From Sulfurimonas sp. HSL-1716 (GTDB lineage Bacteria; Campylobacterota; Campylobacteria; Campylobacterales; Sulfurimonadaceae), in contig NZ_CP147918.1 in the NCBI RefSeq assembly GCF_039645975.1, forward strand, positions 1,674,001 to 1,738,000: 64,000 bases of DNA, written 5' to 3'. Shown one piece after another: positions 8,876 through 18,394 of this stretch. The first letter of the stretch is position 1. Every line of letters starts with the position of its first letter. The notes beneath the pieces were generated by a model. The model was given only the letters and a program-made list of their open reading frames with translations. It was not told where the DNA came from and did no database searches. Made by a program: the position numbers and the translations under genes.

Positions 8876-11800
8876 TTATACGTCTTTAATCTTGACTGCG
8901 TAAGCTTTTTCCGAAAGAGGAACAGCCGGACGCGGCATATGACGCGGACGACGAAGCGTATCGCCTGCTTGAAGCGGACGGGTAAACTCATCTCTCCACG
9001 CCTGATAGATCTTGAAGTTATTCGCATAATTAACGACGATATCGCCTATCTTGTCATCGACTTTCGCTTTTTCGATAGTCACTTTTTGATGCCAAGAGTT
9101 ATGACCTGCGATAGGATCCGGATGCGGAGGGATAACGGCATTTTGCCATGCACCGCTCAATCCGTCCCACCAGATATTGTCAAGATCTTTATTGTACTCT
9201 TTGAACTGCCAGACATCATGACGAGGACGTATCCCTTCGACAGGTTTTAACGTACCGACTTTGCCGTCGTTCGTCATATCGTATCTAGGAGCACCAAGAC
9301 CCATGATTCCAAGTTTATGGTTAAACCCTGGAATCTCTACGGAATCTTTGAGTTTCCAACGGCCGGCATGGTGAGAACAAGCAAGAACACCCGGACGGGT
9401 CGCCTCGGTCGGCACGGCCATAGCTACGAAATAACCGCTGTCTAAACCGGAAACGGTATCCGTGATTTTCACGCGAATAGCGTCACCGCGTTTGATTCCG
9501 AGTTTCTCTGCATCTTTTGTATATATCCAGACCGGATTATGGTTTTGAGATATCTCCATAAGATGTTTGGAGTTTACAGAACGCGTATGGATATTATACG
9601 GTAATCTGTAAATCGTATTTAGTGCAAACTCATTGTCGCCTTTTAAGTGCGTATGGTGTACCTGAGTCACGATATGTTTCATCTTCTCGTATTCGCCTTC
9701 ATTACGCGGATACACAGGAACAGCGTATTCTGGCCATTTCCATTCTGCAAACCACTCAGAGAAGAACTCAAGTTTTTTACTTAGTGTATGGAAACCTTCA
9801 TGAAGCTTACCGTTGATATCTATACCGATAGACTGTTTACGTCCGCCCTCTTCCATCCATAATGTTCCGAACTTATCTTTGGTAACTTCATGTTTAGGAA
9901 CTTTTTTACCGTGTACGATATAGTTGCTTCCATCGAATCTAAGTTCCTCTTCCTGCGGTTTATAGACATGAGTTTTCTCAGTCCAAGCACCGTGGTCACG
10001 CATATACTCGTAAACAGGGAACTCTGAGTTCGCATACAGTCTTTTAGCCGTATCGTTTAGTCTCGGAAGCAAACTCATAGCCGCATCGAAATATTCCGGT
10101 ACAGTTACGGCACGAGACGGATCTTTTTTAGATGCCCAGTGTTTACGGATGCCCAAGCTTCCGTCCGGGTCGACATGGTGAACCATGATATTTGCCCAGA
10201 ACTCCGTTTCTTCCCAGATCTCGCCCAGACCGTATTTCATGTGTGCTTCTAACGTCGCACGTGCAGGATCTTTTGCTTTCCATCCCATTTTCTCAGCCGC
10301 GACACGAAGTACCGCTTGACGGAACTCTATACGCTGTTCCGGCTTAGATGGAGTCGACTGCTGATCGTTACGCTCACCTGCAAGACCTACAGGAAGGATG
10401 TAATCACAATACCAGTTTGTCTCACTCCATGTAGGAGAAAGGTTAAATGACATCTCGACCTTAGACTCGTCTTTAATCGCTTGGATCCATCTGAACCCGT
10501 CTGGATTGATCCATACCGGGTTATACATACGAGGGAACCATACGGCAAGCTTGGTCGGGACGTTAAGCCCTTTTGCTTTCCATTTTTGCTGCCACTCGGT
10601 ATCCATGAGCAGGTGAGGAAGCAGGTAACTCATCTCATATGTAGAAAGCGGATATTCCGGCGGCCACATAAGTTCGTTCCAGACATCGACTTTTGGAGCT
10701 TTTTCACCAGCTACGGTCGCTTTATCGCCTTTACCCGCAACACCGATCTCATGCCAGTGGTGCATACCTGTTCCACCGACATCACCGCGTAACGCACCGC
10801 GAAGAACCAACGGCAAGAAGCCTGCACGTGTGTTCATCCAGCCGCCGCGGTGTCCCATTGCACCGGCACGCCATAGGTAAGTCGCTATCTTGTCGCCTGC
10901 GAAAATAAACATATCCCAGAGTTCATCTAGTTTATACTCCATGCCTTCCATCTTACACTCTTTGACTACGAATTCCGCAGTATACGGAGCGTAAAGTTCT
11001 CTAGCTAAAGCGATGAAATCTTTATAGCTGTTACCTTTTGGCATCTTAGAGATATAGCCGTAGCTTACCATCTTTTTAAGATACTCTTTATTCGCCATCA
11101 GACGATCCCAGTTTACCCACTCTTTAACGAAATCATGAGCAACATAATCATTACCGTCTATATCTTTTTCGTTTAAGATACGATTGGCGAGGTGAAGATA
11201 AAGCGCTGCTTCCGTACCCGGCCATACCGGTAACCAAAGATCTGCCATACCTGCAGAGTTACTCATACGAGGATCGATTACGACGAGTTTTGCACCTTTT
11301 CTTCTTGCATCTGCAATGTAAGCAGCCGATTGTTGAAAGTAGTGACCGGAATCGGCTGCATGAGACGATTGTAAAAAGATCAAGTCTGCATTTGCCCAGT
11401 CCGGAGAGTTTCTGTCATCGTTGGCCCATTGGATCGTAGCCTCACGTGCACCTGCAGAACAGATGTTCGTATGAGAGTTAAATCCGTCTGTACCCATAAC
11501 ATGCGATACACGGTGACCAAAACCGTTCTCGTTCGGACGTCCGACATGATACATGATCGATTTTCTAGACAGCTCATCGCCGACTTTAAGAGTATCATGC
11601 ATCTTTTTACCGATATCGGCCATAGCCTCATCCCAAGTTGCACGAACCCATTTCCCTTCACCGCGTTTAGAACCCGGTGCACGTTTAAGCGGGAACGGTA
11701 TACGATCCGGATCGTACATCTGAGAAGTAACCGCATACCCTTTTGCACAGTTACGTCCGCGAGAACCCGTGTGTAAAGGGTTACCCATATATTTACGTAC

Positions 11801-12151
11801 CGTCATGGTATCTTTGTTGACCCATGCAGTAAGCCCACATCCCGCTTCACAGTTCGAACAGACCGTAGGAACGATCGTATAGTTGTTTACCTGTATACCG
11901 TCCGGATTTTCTTTGCTTTTTACGCCGTGGCGTTCGATACCGCCGCGTTTCCAATCAGTACCGTCAAGTTCGGCAAAATGATCCCACTCTTTTTGAGGAG
12001 GATAAAATGACAAAGAATCCGGCGTATTGGTAAATTTTGATTCAGTAACAGATTCCGCTACGGCATCCGTACTAAATACACCTCTTGCTAATGTGACGCC
12101 AGCAACTGAAAATGCAGCGCCTTTTAAAAATGTTCTTCTTTCTAAATACAT
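8876..12151 (-). CDS. Tat-exported molybdopterin oxidoreductase, catalytic subunit (Psr/Ttr/Soe type)
   Basis: A 1091-residue DMSO-reductase-superfamily enzyme. It begins with a twin-arginine signal (ERRTFLKGA, residues 4-12), then a [4Fe-4S] site with Cys98, Cys101, Cys105 and Cys135. The likely molybdenum ligand is Cys231 in HTNICSAGA. A bis-MGD fold follows, with WLPVWPGTEAALYLHLANR, and the cofactor-capping domain ends the protein. It acts in the periplasm with the FeS and NrfD subunits encoded upstream. At over 1000 residues it is longer than Wolinella PsrA (about 760) and nearer TtrA or SoeA in size, and the order FeS-NrfD-catalytic matches ttrBCA. Substrate (polysulfide, sulfite, tetrathionate, other) cannot be fixed from sequence alone. 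Confidence 0.85.
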   Translation of the reverse strand: MYLERRTFLKGAAFSVAGVTLARGVFSTDAVAESVTESKFTNTPDSLSFYPPQKEWDHFAELDGTDWKRGGIERHGVKSKENPDGIQVNNYTIVPTVCSNCEAGCGLTAWVNKDTMTVRKYMGNPLHTGSRGRNCAKGYAVTSQMYDPDRIPFPLKRAPGSKRGEGKWVRATWDEAMADIGKKMHDTLKVGDELSRKSIMYHVGRPNENGFGHRVSHVMGTDGFNSHTNICSAGAREATIQWANDDRNSPDWANADLIFLQSSHAADSGHYFQQSAAYIADARRKGAKLVVIDPRMSNSAGMADLWLPVWPGTEAALYLHLANRILNEKDIDGNDYVAHDFVKEWVNWDRLMANKEYLKKMVSYGYISKMPKGNSYKDFIALARELYAPYTAEFVVKECKMEGMEYKLDELWDMFIFAGDKIATYLWRAGAMGHRGGWMNTRAGFLPLVLRGALRGDVGGTGMHHWHEIGVAGKGDKATVAGEKAPKVDVWNELMWPPEYPLSTYEMSYLLPHLLMDTEWQQKWKAKGLNVPTKLAVWFPRMYNPVWINPDGFRWIQAIKDESKVEMSFNLSPTWSETNWYCDYILPVGLAGERNDQQSTPSKPEQRIEFRQAVLRVAAEKMGWKAKDPARATLEAHMKYGLGEIWEETEFWANIMVHHVDPDGSLGIRKHWASKKDPSRAVTVPEYFDAAMSLLPRLNDTAKRLYANSEFPVYEYMRDHGAWTEKTHVYKPQEEELRFDGSNYIVHGKKVPKHEVTKDKFGTLWMEEGGRKQSIGIDINGKLHEGFHTLSKKLEFFSEWFAEWKWPEYAVPVYPRNEGEYEKMKHIVTQVHHTHLKGDNEFALNTIYRLPYNIHTRSVNSKHLMEISQNHNPVWIYTKDAEKLGIKRGDAIRVKITDTVSGLDSGYFVAMAVPTEATRPGVLACSHHAGRWKLKDSVEIPGFNHKLGIMGLGAPRYDMTNDGKVGTLKPVEGIRPRHDVWQFKEYNKDLDNIWWDGLSGAWQNAVIPPHPDPIAGHNSWHQKVTIEKAKVDDKIGDIVVNYANNFKIYQAWRDEFTRPLQAGDTLRRPRHMPRPAVPLSEKAYAVKIKDV

Positions 12152-12162
12152 CTATTACCTCT

Positions 12163-13059
12163 TTAACTCAAGTTTAATAATTGTGGAATAACCAGCCATA
12201 CATATTTGACAATCCAGAGACCTGCAATTGCCAGTATAGAAGCCAACTTCAATAAACTTTCACTTCTACTGGAGATACTAAGTAGAACTAAAACCATAGG
12301 CAGGATGAAAGCCGCAGCTTGTCCTATCCAGAACATAGTCGTGTACTGACCCGCACCTTTGACCGCTTGAAGCGTCACGATGATCTCTTCGCCTTTCATC
12401 GGTCCAAACACCATCTCGCTCATATATACTATGAAAGCCACGAAGGCACTAAGACCCAGGATGAGACCAAGATCTCTTTTTGCTTCGTAAGACAATCTGC
12501 CGCCCATCAAAATCAGTGTTGCAGATCCTGTCAGCGTTGCCGCTAGAAGCATCTGAACAGCTTCTGTAGGCATCTGCCACAGTTCGCGGGCAGTAGCTTC
12601 GGCCATGATCGCCGCCGTGTAAAGCGTAACAGGGATAGAGATCACAACAGCCCAAGTAAGCATCTTGTCAAAAGATGCCGTATTTTTCTTAATAAACACG
12701 GTAAATGCCATCAGGAACAGCAAGGCCACCAAACCGGTCACGATCCAAGCGCCGACCGTGATCGCCGATGTAAAATGAGGCTGCGTGAATATATGCCAGA
12801 ACCTAAAGATATGGTGCAGGTCGATCACGGTAAACAGCAGGAATATATGTATAAATACAAGTGATACCACCGTTACCGGAAAACGCAGATATCCGGCTTC
12901 GTTCGGATATTTTTTCAGTAGATAAAAAAGTAAGAAGATAACACCCGTACCAATACTTTTCGCCCACATGTTCATAGTAATAATCCAACCCCATACGATG
13001 CCTGGCAAGCCTACATCTAGAGTTACTACCGCATTTGTTGCTTCAATTGCTGCATGCAT
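12163..13059 (-). CDS. NrfD/PsrC-type membrane anchor subunit
   Basis: A 298-residue integral membrane protein with about eight hydrophobic helices, of the NrfD/PsrC family. These subunits carry no haem; they bind quinone and exchange electrons with the FeS subunit on the periplasmic face. The N-terminal helix region VGLPGIVWGWIITMNMWAKS and the acidic-polar pair in TAAIMAEATARELW fit the family. The start overlaps the stop of the FeS-subunit gene by one base, and the catalytic-subunit gene follows 11 nt downstream, so the three subunits are one translation unit. Confidence 0.85.
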   Translation of the reverse strand: MHAAIEATNAVVTLDVGLPGIVWGWIITMNMWAKSIGTGVIFLLFYLLKKYPNEAGYLRFPVTVVSLVFIHIFLLFTVIDLHHIFRFWHIFTQPHFTSAITVGAWIVTGLVALLFLMAFTVFIKKNTASFDKMLTWAVVISIPVTLYTAAIMAEATARELWQMPTEAVQMLLAATLTGSATLILMGGRLSYEAKRDLGLILGLSAFVAFIVYMSEMVFGPMKGEEIIVTLQAVKGAGQYTTMFWIGQAAAFILPMVLVLLSISSRSESLLKLASILAIAGLWIVKYVWLVIPQLLNLS

Positions 13060-13694
13060 TAATGGTGCCCTCCTACCGGTAAGTGTGTTATGTTATTGAA
13101 CAATGAATAACCTTCAACGCGCTCTGACGCCAACGGATTAAGATTCACGTCTCCGCCGCCTACGTAATAATGATGAGGATTCGTTCCTTTTTCAGGTTTT
13201 CTCACTCTTGTATCATGATGGTCTTGAATGTATCTGCTGATCTCTGATGTCGGATCGTCCAAATCGCCGAATATGTTTGCCTGTACAGGACAAGCCACAA
13301 CACAAGCAGGCATCATACTAGAAGCGATACGATGTGCACAATATGTACATTTATCAGCTGTTTGAGTTTCAGGATCGATATAAATAGCTCCGTACGGACA
13401 AGCCATGATACAACCTGCACATCCGATACAACGCTCTTTATCTATATTTACGATTCCGTTTTCAATATAGTGCAGGGCACTGACCGGACATATACGTTCA
13501 CATGGCGCATTCGCACAATGGTTACAACGTAACGGTGTAAATGTACGCTTCGTTTCCGGGTACATTCCAACATCCACATACTTAACGCGAAGTCTCCATG
13601 TACTTAGCGGAACTTCGTTTTCCACTTTACATGCGATTTCACAACCTTTACATCCCATACAAAGATGCAAATCAACTAGAAAGCCCAATTGCAT
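13059..13694 (-). CDS. DmsB/PsrB-type four-cluster FeS subunit
   Basis: A 211-residue electron-transfer subunit with 16 cysteines in four ferredoxin-like groups: CMGCKGCEIACKVEN, CNHCANAPCERICPVSA, CIGCAGCIMACPYGA and CTYCAHRI...CVVACPVQA. This is the standard four-[4Fe-4S] layout of DmsB, PsrB, TtrB and NrfC, linking the catalytic subunit to the NrfD anchor. It has no signal of its own and is presumably exported with the Tat-signal partner. A TTG at 13715 would give a longer form, but AAGGAG lies 5 nt before the ATG at 13694, so that start is chosen. It is the first gene of the operon. Confidence 0.87.
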   Translation of the reverse strand: MQLGFLVDLHLCMGCKGCEIACKVENEVPLSTWRLRVKYVDVGMYPETKRTFTPLRCNHCANAPCERICPVSALHYIENGIVNIDKERCIGCAGCIMACPYGAIYIDPETQTADKCTYCAHRIASSMMPACVVACPVQANIFGDLDDPTSEISRYIQDHHDTRVRKPEKGTNPHHYYVGGGDVNLNPLASERVEGYSLFNNITHLPVGGHH

Positions 13695-13734
13695 ATACTC
13701 TCCTTCACCTACCAAGTAGATATTTTAGCGTTTT

Positions 13735-13759
13735 ATTAGTCGAACTAATTTTTATTATA
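13735..13759 (-). promoter_or_regulatory. molybdoenzyme operon promoter with palindrome at the start point
   Basis: Reading the minus strand, TATAAT (13759-13754) is followed 4 nt later by the palindrome ATTAGT-TCG-ACTAAT (13749-13735), and the FeS-subunit ATG lies about 40 nt further on. A transcript would start inside the palindrome, so it looks like an operator for a dimeric regulator. Promoter and operator are inferred from sequence only. Confidence 0.5.
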
Positions 13760-13996
13760 AAGATACCGTAAAATACGTCTCTCACAGCATTTTCGCTATT
13801 TCGATCTTAACCAATGTTTCTTTAACTGAAACTAAAATTTGATATTTTTTTTGATAAAAGTGTGATAAATTCGCAATTGTGCAATAAAGGAGCAAGATTA
13901 TTTTTTTTTATAACTGAAAGCAGAATCCTTTAAAAAAGGATTCATCAATTTTACTTAATATTATGTTAAATTTAAGTTGACATTAAGCTCTGTTTT
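13760..13996. other. A+T-rich intergenic region between molybdoenzyme operon and hisD
   Basis: About 240 bases with no ORF of note, upstream of the molybdoenzyme operon and downstream of hisD. It holds long A and T runs (for example around 13900-13910), a 9-bp hairpin at 13923-13943, and probably upstream activator sites of the operon promoter. I see no RNA gene. Confidence 0.5.
13923..13943 (-). terminator. hairpin downstream of hisD
   Basis: GAATCCTTT-AAAA(A)-AAGGATTC forms an 8-9 bp stem about 54 nt after the hisD stop on the minus strand. No T-run follows directly. It could end the aroK-trx-hisD transcript. Confidence 0.4.
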
Positions 13997-15286
13997 TTAC
14001 TTTAAGCGGACTCGGACCGATTGCTCATGTGCTGTCAAACTTTCCGTATTTGCAATTAGTGCACATGCTTCGCCGATCTCATTGATCGCAGCCGAGCTAA
14101 AAGAGATGATGGAACTTTTCTTCATAAAGTTCTCAACCCCCAAAGGAGAGTAGAATTTTGCCGTGCCTCCGGTAGGAAGCGTATGGTTCGGTCCGGCAAC
14201 ATAATCGCCTACTGCTTCTGGAGTGTAGTGGCCCAAGAAAATCGCTCCGGCATGTTTGATCGAGGCAAGAAGCTCAAATGGGTTGTTCGTCGCGACTTCA
14301 AGATGCTCGGGAGCTATCTCGTTCATAAGTTTGACCGCCTCGTCCATATCTTTTGTCACTATGATCGCGCCTCGTTCTTCGATCGATTTTCTTGCTATCT
14401 CTTCGCGCGGGAGTTTTAAAAGCCATTTCTCGATCTCGACTTTTACTTCGTCTGCAATTCGTTGTGAAGGAGTGATAAGGATCGAACTCGCCATCTCGTC
14501 ATGTTCGGCTTGCGAAAGCATATCGATCGCAAGATGATTCGTGTTCGCACTTTCATCGGCAAGGATACCTATCTCGCTCGGTCCTGCTATCATATCTATG
14601 TTCACATCCCCAAACACCATTTTTTTGGCAGTCGCGACAAAGATGTTTCCAGGACCCGTGATGACGTCCACTTTCGGGATCGTTTCTGTACCGTACGCCA
14701 TAGCGGCGATCGCACTTGCTCCGCCCACTTTGTATACTTCACTGACACCGCACAAATGACAAGCCGCAAGCAGAAGTTCGTTTGGTTCATTATCCGGCGT
14801 CGGTGTACAGACCACTATCTTTTCGACGCCTGCGACTTGAGCCGGGATAACGTTCATCAAAAGCGAAGAGGGATACGCCGCTTTTCCGCCAGGGATATAT
14901 AATCCGGCAGAATCTACCGGCGTCACTTTTTGTCCGAGAATGGTTCCGTTGCTCTCCGTATCGAACCAGCTTTTCGGTTTTTGTTTTTCATGATAGGCTT
15001 TGATACGCTCGTATGCCAGGTGCAGTGAGTTTTTCAGATCGGCATCCAATACATCGTAGGCCTGCTGCATGAGTTTCGTATCGATCTTAAGATCATCGTC
15101 ATTTTGCGGAGTCCATTTGTCAAACTTTGCAATATGCGCTTTTAACGCACTGTTTTTGTCTTTTTTTATTTCGTTTATTATGTTGCCCACGATTCCGCTT
15201 ACATGTTCTATATCCATCTTACCGCGGCTAAGCAGGTCGTTAAATTTATTATCGAAATCCTTTTCGGACGTATTTGTGAAGATCAT
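13997..15286 (-). CDS. hisD: histidinol dehydrogenase
   Basis: A 429-residue enzyme that oxidises L-histidinol to L-histidine in two NAD-dependent steps, the last reactions of histidine synthesis. The length is normal. Family marks include [21 protein letters not shown], the strongly conserved [13 protein letters not shown], the zinc/catalytic SQAEHD and APEHLEVA, with [19 protein letters not shown] near the end. The ATG start has AGGAA about 8 nt upstream. It is third in a minus-strand unit behind aroK and a thioredoxin-like gene. Other his genes in the window (hisA, hisH) lie about 36 kb away, so the pathway genes are scattered. Confidence 0.96.
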   Translation of the reverse strand: MIFTNTSEKDFDNKFNDLLSRGKMDIEHVSGIVGNIINEIKKDKNSALKAHIAKFDKWTPQNDDDLKIDTKLMQQAYDVLDADLKNSLHLAYERIKAYHEKQKPKSWFDTESNGTILGQKVTPVDSAGLYIPGGKAAYPSSLLMNVIPAQVAGVEKIVVCTPTPDNEPNELLLAACHLCGVSEVYKVGGASAIAAMAYGTETIPKVDVITGPGNIFVATAKKMVFGDVNIDMIAGPSEIGILADESANTNHLAIDMLSQAEHDEMASSILITPSQRIADEVKVEIEKWLLKLPREEIARKSIEERGAIIVTKDMDEAVKLMNEIAPEHLEVATNNPFELLASIKHAGAIFLGHYTPEAVGDYVAGPNHTLPTGGTAKFYSPLGVENFMKKSSIISFSSAAINEIGEACALIANTESLTAHEQSVRVRLK

Positions 15287-15314
15287 ATCTATTCCTATAT
15301 ATTTTTATAAAAAA

Positions 15315-15761
15315 TCATAACTTATTTCTAGTATAGTTGTATTTATCCAGCTTTTTCACTTTTTGAAATCTTCCTTTTATAATATCCAAGGCTTTAAGAA
15401 GATTTTTTGCATCTATCGCACCCATGATAGGCTTGCTTAGAGGTTCTCCCTTGTCGTCTAAAAACCAAAGGGTAGGCGTTCCGGGACGCCAGAACTCTTC
15501 GGGGCAGTAGTCGCCGTCATCCGTATACGCGATATATGTAACAAAATTTTTGTTCAACTCGTTTATCACACCGCTGTCTGAAAGAGTCGTTCTTTCAAGC
15601 AGTACACAGTATCTGCAGGTATGTCGCGAAAGAATAAACATCATAGGTTTCCCTGCACTTTGTGCATGAGCGACAGCGTCTTTAAAACTTTTTTCTAAAT
15701 GCAACTCACTTGCAAACAAACTTGAAAACAGGAATAAAAGACTCCATATTATTTTTTTCAT
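15315..15761 (-). CDS. secreted thioredoxin-like protein
   Basis: A 148-residue protein with a Sec signal peptide (MKKIIWSLLFLFSSLFASE, cleavage after the SLFA region) and a thioredoxin fold with active-site CRYC near residues 50-53, set in FILSRHTCRYCVLLERT. The cis-proline strand is PGTPTLWFLDDKG. Further cysteines are few. It is presumably a periplasmic thiol reductase or isomerase (SoxW/DsbD-gamma-like, thioredoxin_7/2 family). It overlaps the aroK stop by 4 nt. A second secreted thioredoxin of similar plan (CPWC) lies at 38905. Confidence 0.8.
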   Translation of the reverse strand: MKKIIWSLLFLFSSLFASELHLEKSFKDAVAHAQSAGKPMMFILSRHTCRYCVLLERTTLSDSGVINELNKNFVTYIAYTDDGDYCPEEFWRPGTPTLWFLDDKGEPLSKPIMGAIDAKNLLKALDIIKGRFQKVKKLDKYNYTRNKL

Positions 15762-16267
15762 AACTTTACCTTTCTTAGTATCTCTTTTACTATCTTTTCT
15801 ACACTTTTATCCGTCACGTCGATCGTAATGTCCGCCGCTTTTTGGTATTGCGGATATCTTTGTTCATACAGCTCTCTGGCTTTTTCCAGATCTTGGAAAA
15901 GCGGACGTTTTTTTATCTTGTTCTGAGCTTTCGGATGATTTATTATACGCTCATATATCTTATCAAAAGGTGAATCAAGAAAAACGACGGTTCCTATCTT
16001 TTTAAGGTTCTTTACTTTATAAAATCCTCCGCCCGTAGAAATCAGCGTATCTTCGACACTTTTTTCAAGCCATTTTGCCACCTTTGCTTCTATGTCTCTG
16101 AAATATTTTTCGCCCTCTGTCGCAAATATCTTTTTTATTGTCCTGTTTTCCATACTCTCAATGATATCATCGGTATCTATTGCGACTATATCCGCCTGTT
16201 TTACCATTTCACGGGCAACACTGCCCTTGCCTACACCCATAAAACCTATTAATATTATATTTTTCAT
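15758..16267 (-). CDS. aroK: shikimate kinase
   Basis: A 169-residue kinase that phosphorylates shikimate at O3 in the chorismate pathway. Visible are the P-loop GFMGVGKGS near the N-terminus (the usual GKST is GKGS here), the shikimate-binding DTDD, the conserved FRDIE and STGGGF, and the lid motif RPLF. A GTG at 16285 would add six residues, but the ATG at 16267 is preferred because GGAAAG lies 4-5 nt before it. It heads the aroK-thioredoxin-hisD unit. The S-to-G change in the P-loop serine position is mild but worth noting. Confidence 0.92.
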   Translation of the reverse strand: MKNIILIGFMGVGKGSVAREMVKQADIVAIDTDDIIESMENRTIKKIFATEGEKYFRDIEAKVAKWLEKSVEDTLISTGGGFYKVKNLKKIGTVVFLDSPFDKIYERIINHPKAQNKIKKRPLFQDLEKARELYEQRYPQYQKAADITIDVTDKSVEKIVKEILRKVKL

Positions 16268-16349
16268 ATATCTTTCCGAAACCACAATCTCATTTTATTG
16301 TGCAAGTATACTTTAAAAGCCCTGACAACAGTATAAATACGTTTTATAC

Positions 16350-16355
16350 TATAAT
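16350..16355 (+). promoter_or_regulatory. -10 box for leaderless cupin transcript
   Basis: TATAAT followed by exactly 7 nt and then ATG (16363). There is no usable Shine-Dalgarno site, so transcription probably starts at or next to the A of the start codon. The same spacing occurs at 25219, 32126 and 54272. Confidence 0.5.
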
Positions 16356-16362
16356 ACGGATT

Positions 16363-16677
16363 ATGAAGAACAGAGTGCGGAACATATTCGAAGATATCAA
16401 TTCTCCAAAAAGAGGGAAAGAACTTTTTAAAACACTCTTATCGCACAAAAACGTAAAGATAGAGTTTATACACTCGAACAGTATTGAAAACGGAGTCTTG
16501 TACGATCAAGATCACGATGAGTGGGTCGCTGTTTTAACAGGCAGTGCGGTACTGGAGATCGGAGATGTCAGGCATACGTTAAATGAAGGAGATTTTATAT
16601 TTATAAAAGCAAATACGCCGCACCGGGTCATCTCGACGGACGAAAAGACCCTTTGGCTGGCAGTACATATATTTTAA
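16363..16677 (+). CDS. small cupin-domain protein
   Basis: A 104-residue single-domain cupin. The second half has the typical double-stranded beta-helix motifs: [15 protein letters not shown], then [17 protein letters not shown] with a metal-binding-type His. The N-terminal region [15 protein letters not shown] matches small cupins often seen in Campylobacterota. The enzymatic role, if any, is unknown. The longest frame begins at a GTG at 16300, but that region contains the -10 box; ATG 16363, 7 nt after TATAAT, is the likely start and would make a leaderless mRNA. The stop overlaps the stop of the convergent chemoreceptor gene. Confidence 0.75.
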   Translation: MKNRVRNIFEDINSPKRGKELFKTLLSHKNVKIEFIHSNSIENGVLYDQDHDEWVAVLTGSAVLEIGDVRHTLNEGDFIFIKANTPHRVISTDEKTLWLAVHIF

Positions 16678-18263
16678 CTTCTAAACTCGTCTATTCTGGA
16701 TTTAAGCGAATTGGCAACCTCTAGGAGTTTTGACGATTCCGTGTCTATAAGGTTTACACTGTTTTCGTTTTGTTTTGAATACTCGTCTATCTTGTTTATT
16801 CTCTCGATTATCCATTCGATATTTTTAACTATCTCCTGCGTATCGTCAAAAGATTTGTCCGCAACTTCTATTGAGAAGTTCATAGCTTCTGAGGTCGTGT
16901 TTATCTTGCTTTCGACATCAGATGAGATCTCCGTCAAAGCAGAAAGATTTGAAGCGTTCTGCCCCATCGAGTCGCTTACGTCGTTAATGGACTGAACGAT
17001 CGTTCCTACGCTTATCTCGATCTGCATCAAACTTTTTTGCGTTCTCTCGGCAAGTTTTCTTACCTCATCGGCAACAACCGCAAATCCACGGCCATGCTCA
17101 CCCGCACGTGCCGCTTCGATCGCAGCATTGAGTGCCAGAAGATTGGTCTGGTCTGCTATATCTTTGATGATATCGAGTACCTCTTTTACCTGATCGGCAT
17201 CATTTTTGAGTCCGCCGAGCTGTGAAGCCAGTTCGCTCTCGACCTCCATATATTCATCGACCCTTCCTACCAGATGGCTAAGAGCGTCTTTTGCCGTTAA
17301 AAGCTCTTGATTCGCAGATGAGATATGTTCCTGCGTCTCTTTCGTAACATCGATCGATCTGTTTAGAATATCTTTAATAGAACCTGTTTTTTGTGTCGTC
17401 TGATTTACTATATCCCTCTCGCCGGAGATACTTTTATTTATCAACTCAGCCTGACTTGACATGTTCTTTGCTATATTGATGTTTTGTTCACCCAGATTTT
17501 TCACTTCGTTTATCGTATCTTGTACAACTTCTATGAAACTGTTCACCGAGGATGCCGCATATGCAAACTCGTCCTTGCCCGATACATTGATACGTTTCGT
17601 TAAGTCTTTGTCGCCTTCAACCAAAGAATGTGCGCGGCAGCCTAAGTTTTCCAAAGGATTTATAACCGCTTTTGAGAAGAACCACATAACAAGAGCGACG
17701 AAAATAAGACATGCACCCGTCAGATACATAAGAAGTGTCATCTTCGTATGAGAGATATCTGCATCGTTGCCTGCAAGCGACACCGTCATATCCATGACGC
17801 CAAGAGCATCTCCTACTTGTGTGTTTACATGGCATTCCAAACAGCTTTTGTTCGCTATCAAAGGTTTCAACAATCTTATCGTATGGTGCCCGACGTTTGA
17901 TTCGATGATATCATTTTTTCTTGTTTCAAACACTTTTTCTACAAGAGGATCGTCTGTAAATTTTGCCTGCAGGCCGAACAGCTCGATAACCTTTTTCGAT
18001 TTGGCAACGCTTATGTTGTCTATCCCTTTGATTATCTCTTGAGACTGCTTTAACGTTTCTTCGACTACTGCAGGATCTCCGGCAAGCATACTTCTGGAAA
18101 GGGTTTGAAAAACGGAATCACTAAGCATATGTAAAGATTTTTGAGCGGTTTTATTTGAAAATTCATTGAAAGTCTCTGAAAGATAAATATACACACCTAT
18201 AATACTTAATATACTGACTGCTATTGTCGAAAAGATTATCTTGGACTTGACTGTTGAAAGCAT
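16674..18263 (-). CDS. methyl-accepting chemotaxis protein with periplasmic CxxCH haem motif
   Basis: A 529-residue chemoreceptor. One helix near residues 8-28 and another near 178-197 flank a periplasmic domain that ends in CLECH (141-145) followed by GDALGV; CxxCH is the covalent c-type haem site. A HAMP segment (NPLENLG...) leads to a standard MCP signalling domain with the hairpin tip [20 protein letters not shown] haem sensor could report redox state, oxygen or NO. The same periplasmic domain is found in the EAL protein at 41867. The gene is monocistronic, AAGGG serving as Shine-Dalgarno, and its stop overlaps that of the convergent cupin gene. Confidence 0.88.
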   Translation of the reverse strand: MLSTVKSKIIFSTIAVSILSIIGVYIYLSETFNEFSNKTAQKSLHMLSDSVFQTLSRSMLAGDPAVVEETLKQSQEIIKGIDNISVAKSKKVIELFGLQAKFTDDPLVEKVFETRKNDIIESNVGHHTIRLLKPLIANKSCLECHVNTQVGDALGVMDMTVSLAGNDADISHTKMTLLMYLTGACLIFVALVMWFFSKAVINPLENLGCRAHSLVEGDKDLTKRINVSGKDEFAYAASSVNSFIEVVQDTINEVKNLGEQNINIAKNMSSQAELINKSISGERDIVNQTTQKTGSIKDILNRSIDVTKETQEHISSANQELLTAKDALSHLVGRVDEYMEVESELASQLGGLKNDADQVKEVLDIIKDIADQTNLLALNAAIEAARAGEHGRGFAVVADEVRKLAERTQKSLMQIEISVGTIVQSINDVSDSMGQNASNLSALTEISSDVESKINTTSEAMNFSIEVADKSFDDTQEIVKNIEWIIERINKIDEYSKQNENSVNLIDTESSKLLEVANSLKSRIDEFRS

Positions 18264-18302
18264 AAAACACCCTTATAAGATTTTGTCTCACAATTGTAGC
18301 AT

Positions 18303-18348
18303 ATCAAAAGGAATATTAAAAGAAAAATCAAAAGGAATATTAAAAGAA
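18303..18348. repeat. 24-bp direct tandem repeat upstream of fbaA
   Basis: The 22-nt unit ATCAAAAGGAATATTAAAAG(AA) occurs twice, at 18303-18324 and 18327-18348, with period 24. It lies between the divergent chemoreceptor and fbaA genes, just before the -10-like TATAATAATAAA region. It may be a recent slippage duplication or a pair of regulator sites. Confidence 0.6.
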
Positions 18349-18394
18349 CTCTTTTGTATAATAATAAATCAAAAAAATTAAGGCAAATGAGATT

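Noticed and set aside
8151-13694. Molybdoenzyme operon as a formate dehydrogenase
   Set aside because: No Sec codon, no cytochrome b-type FdhC (the anchor is NrfD type), and the ligand region HTNICSAGA does not match the usual formate dehydrogenase C/U-H motif.
13695-13715. TTG start for the FeS subunit
   Set aside because: The Shine-Dalgarno AAGGAG lies inside this extension and points to ATG 13694.
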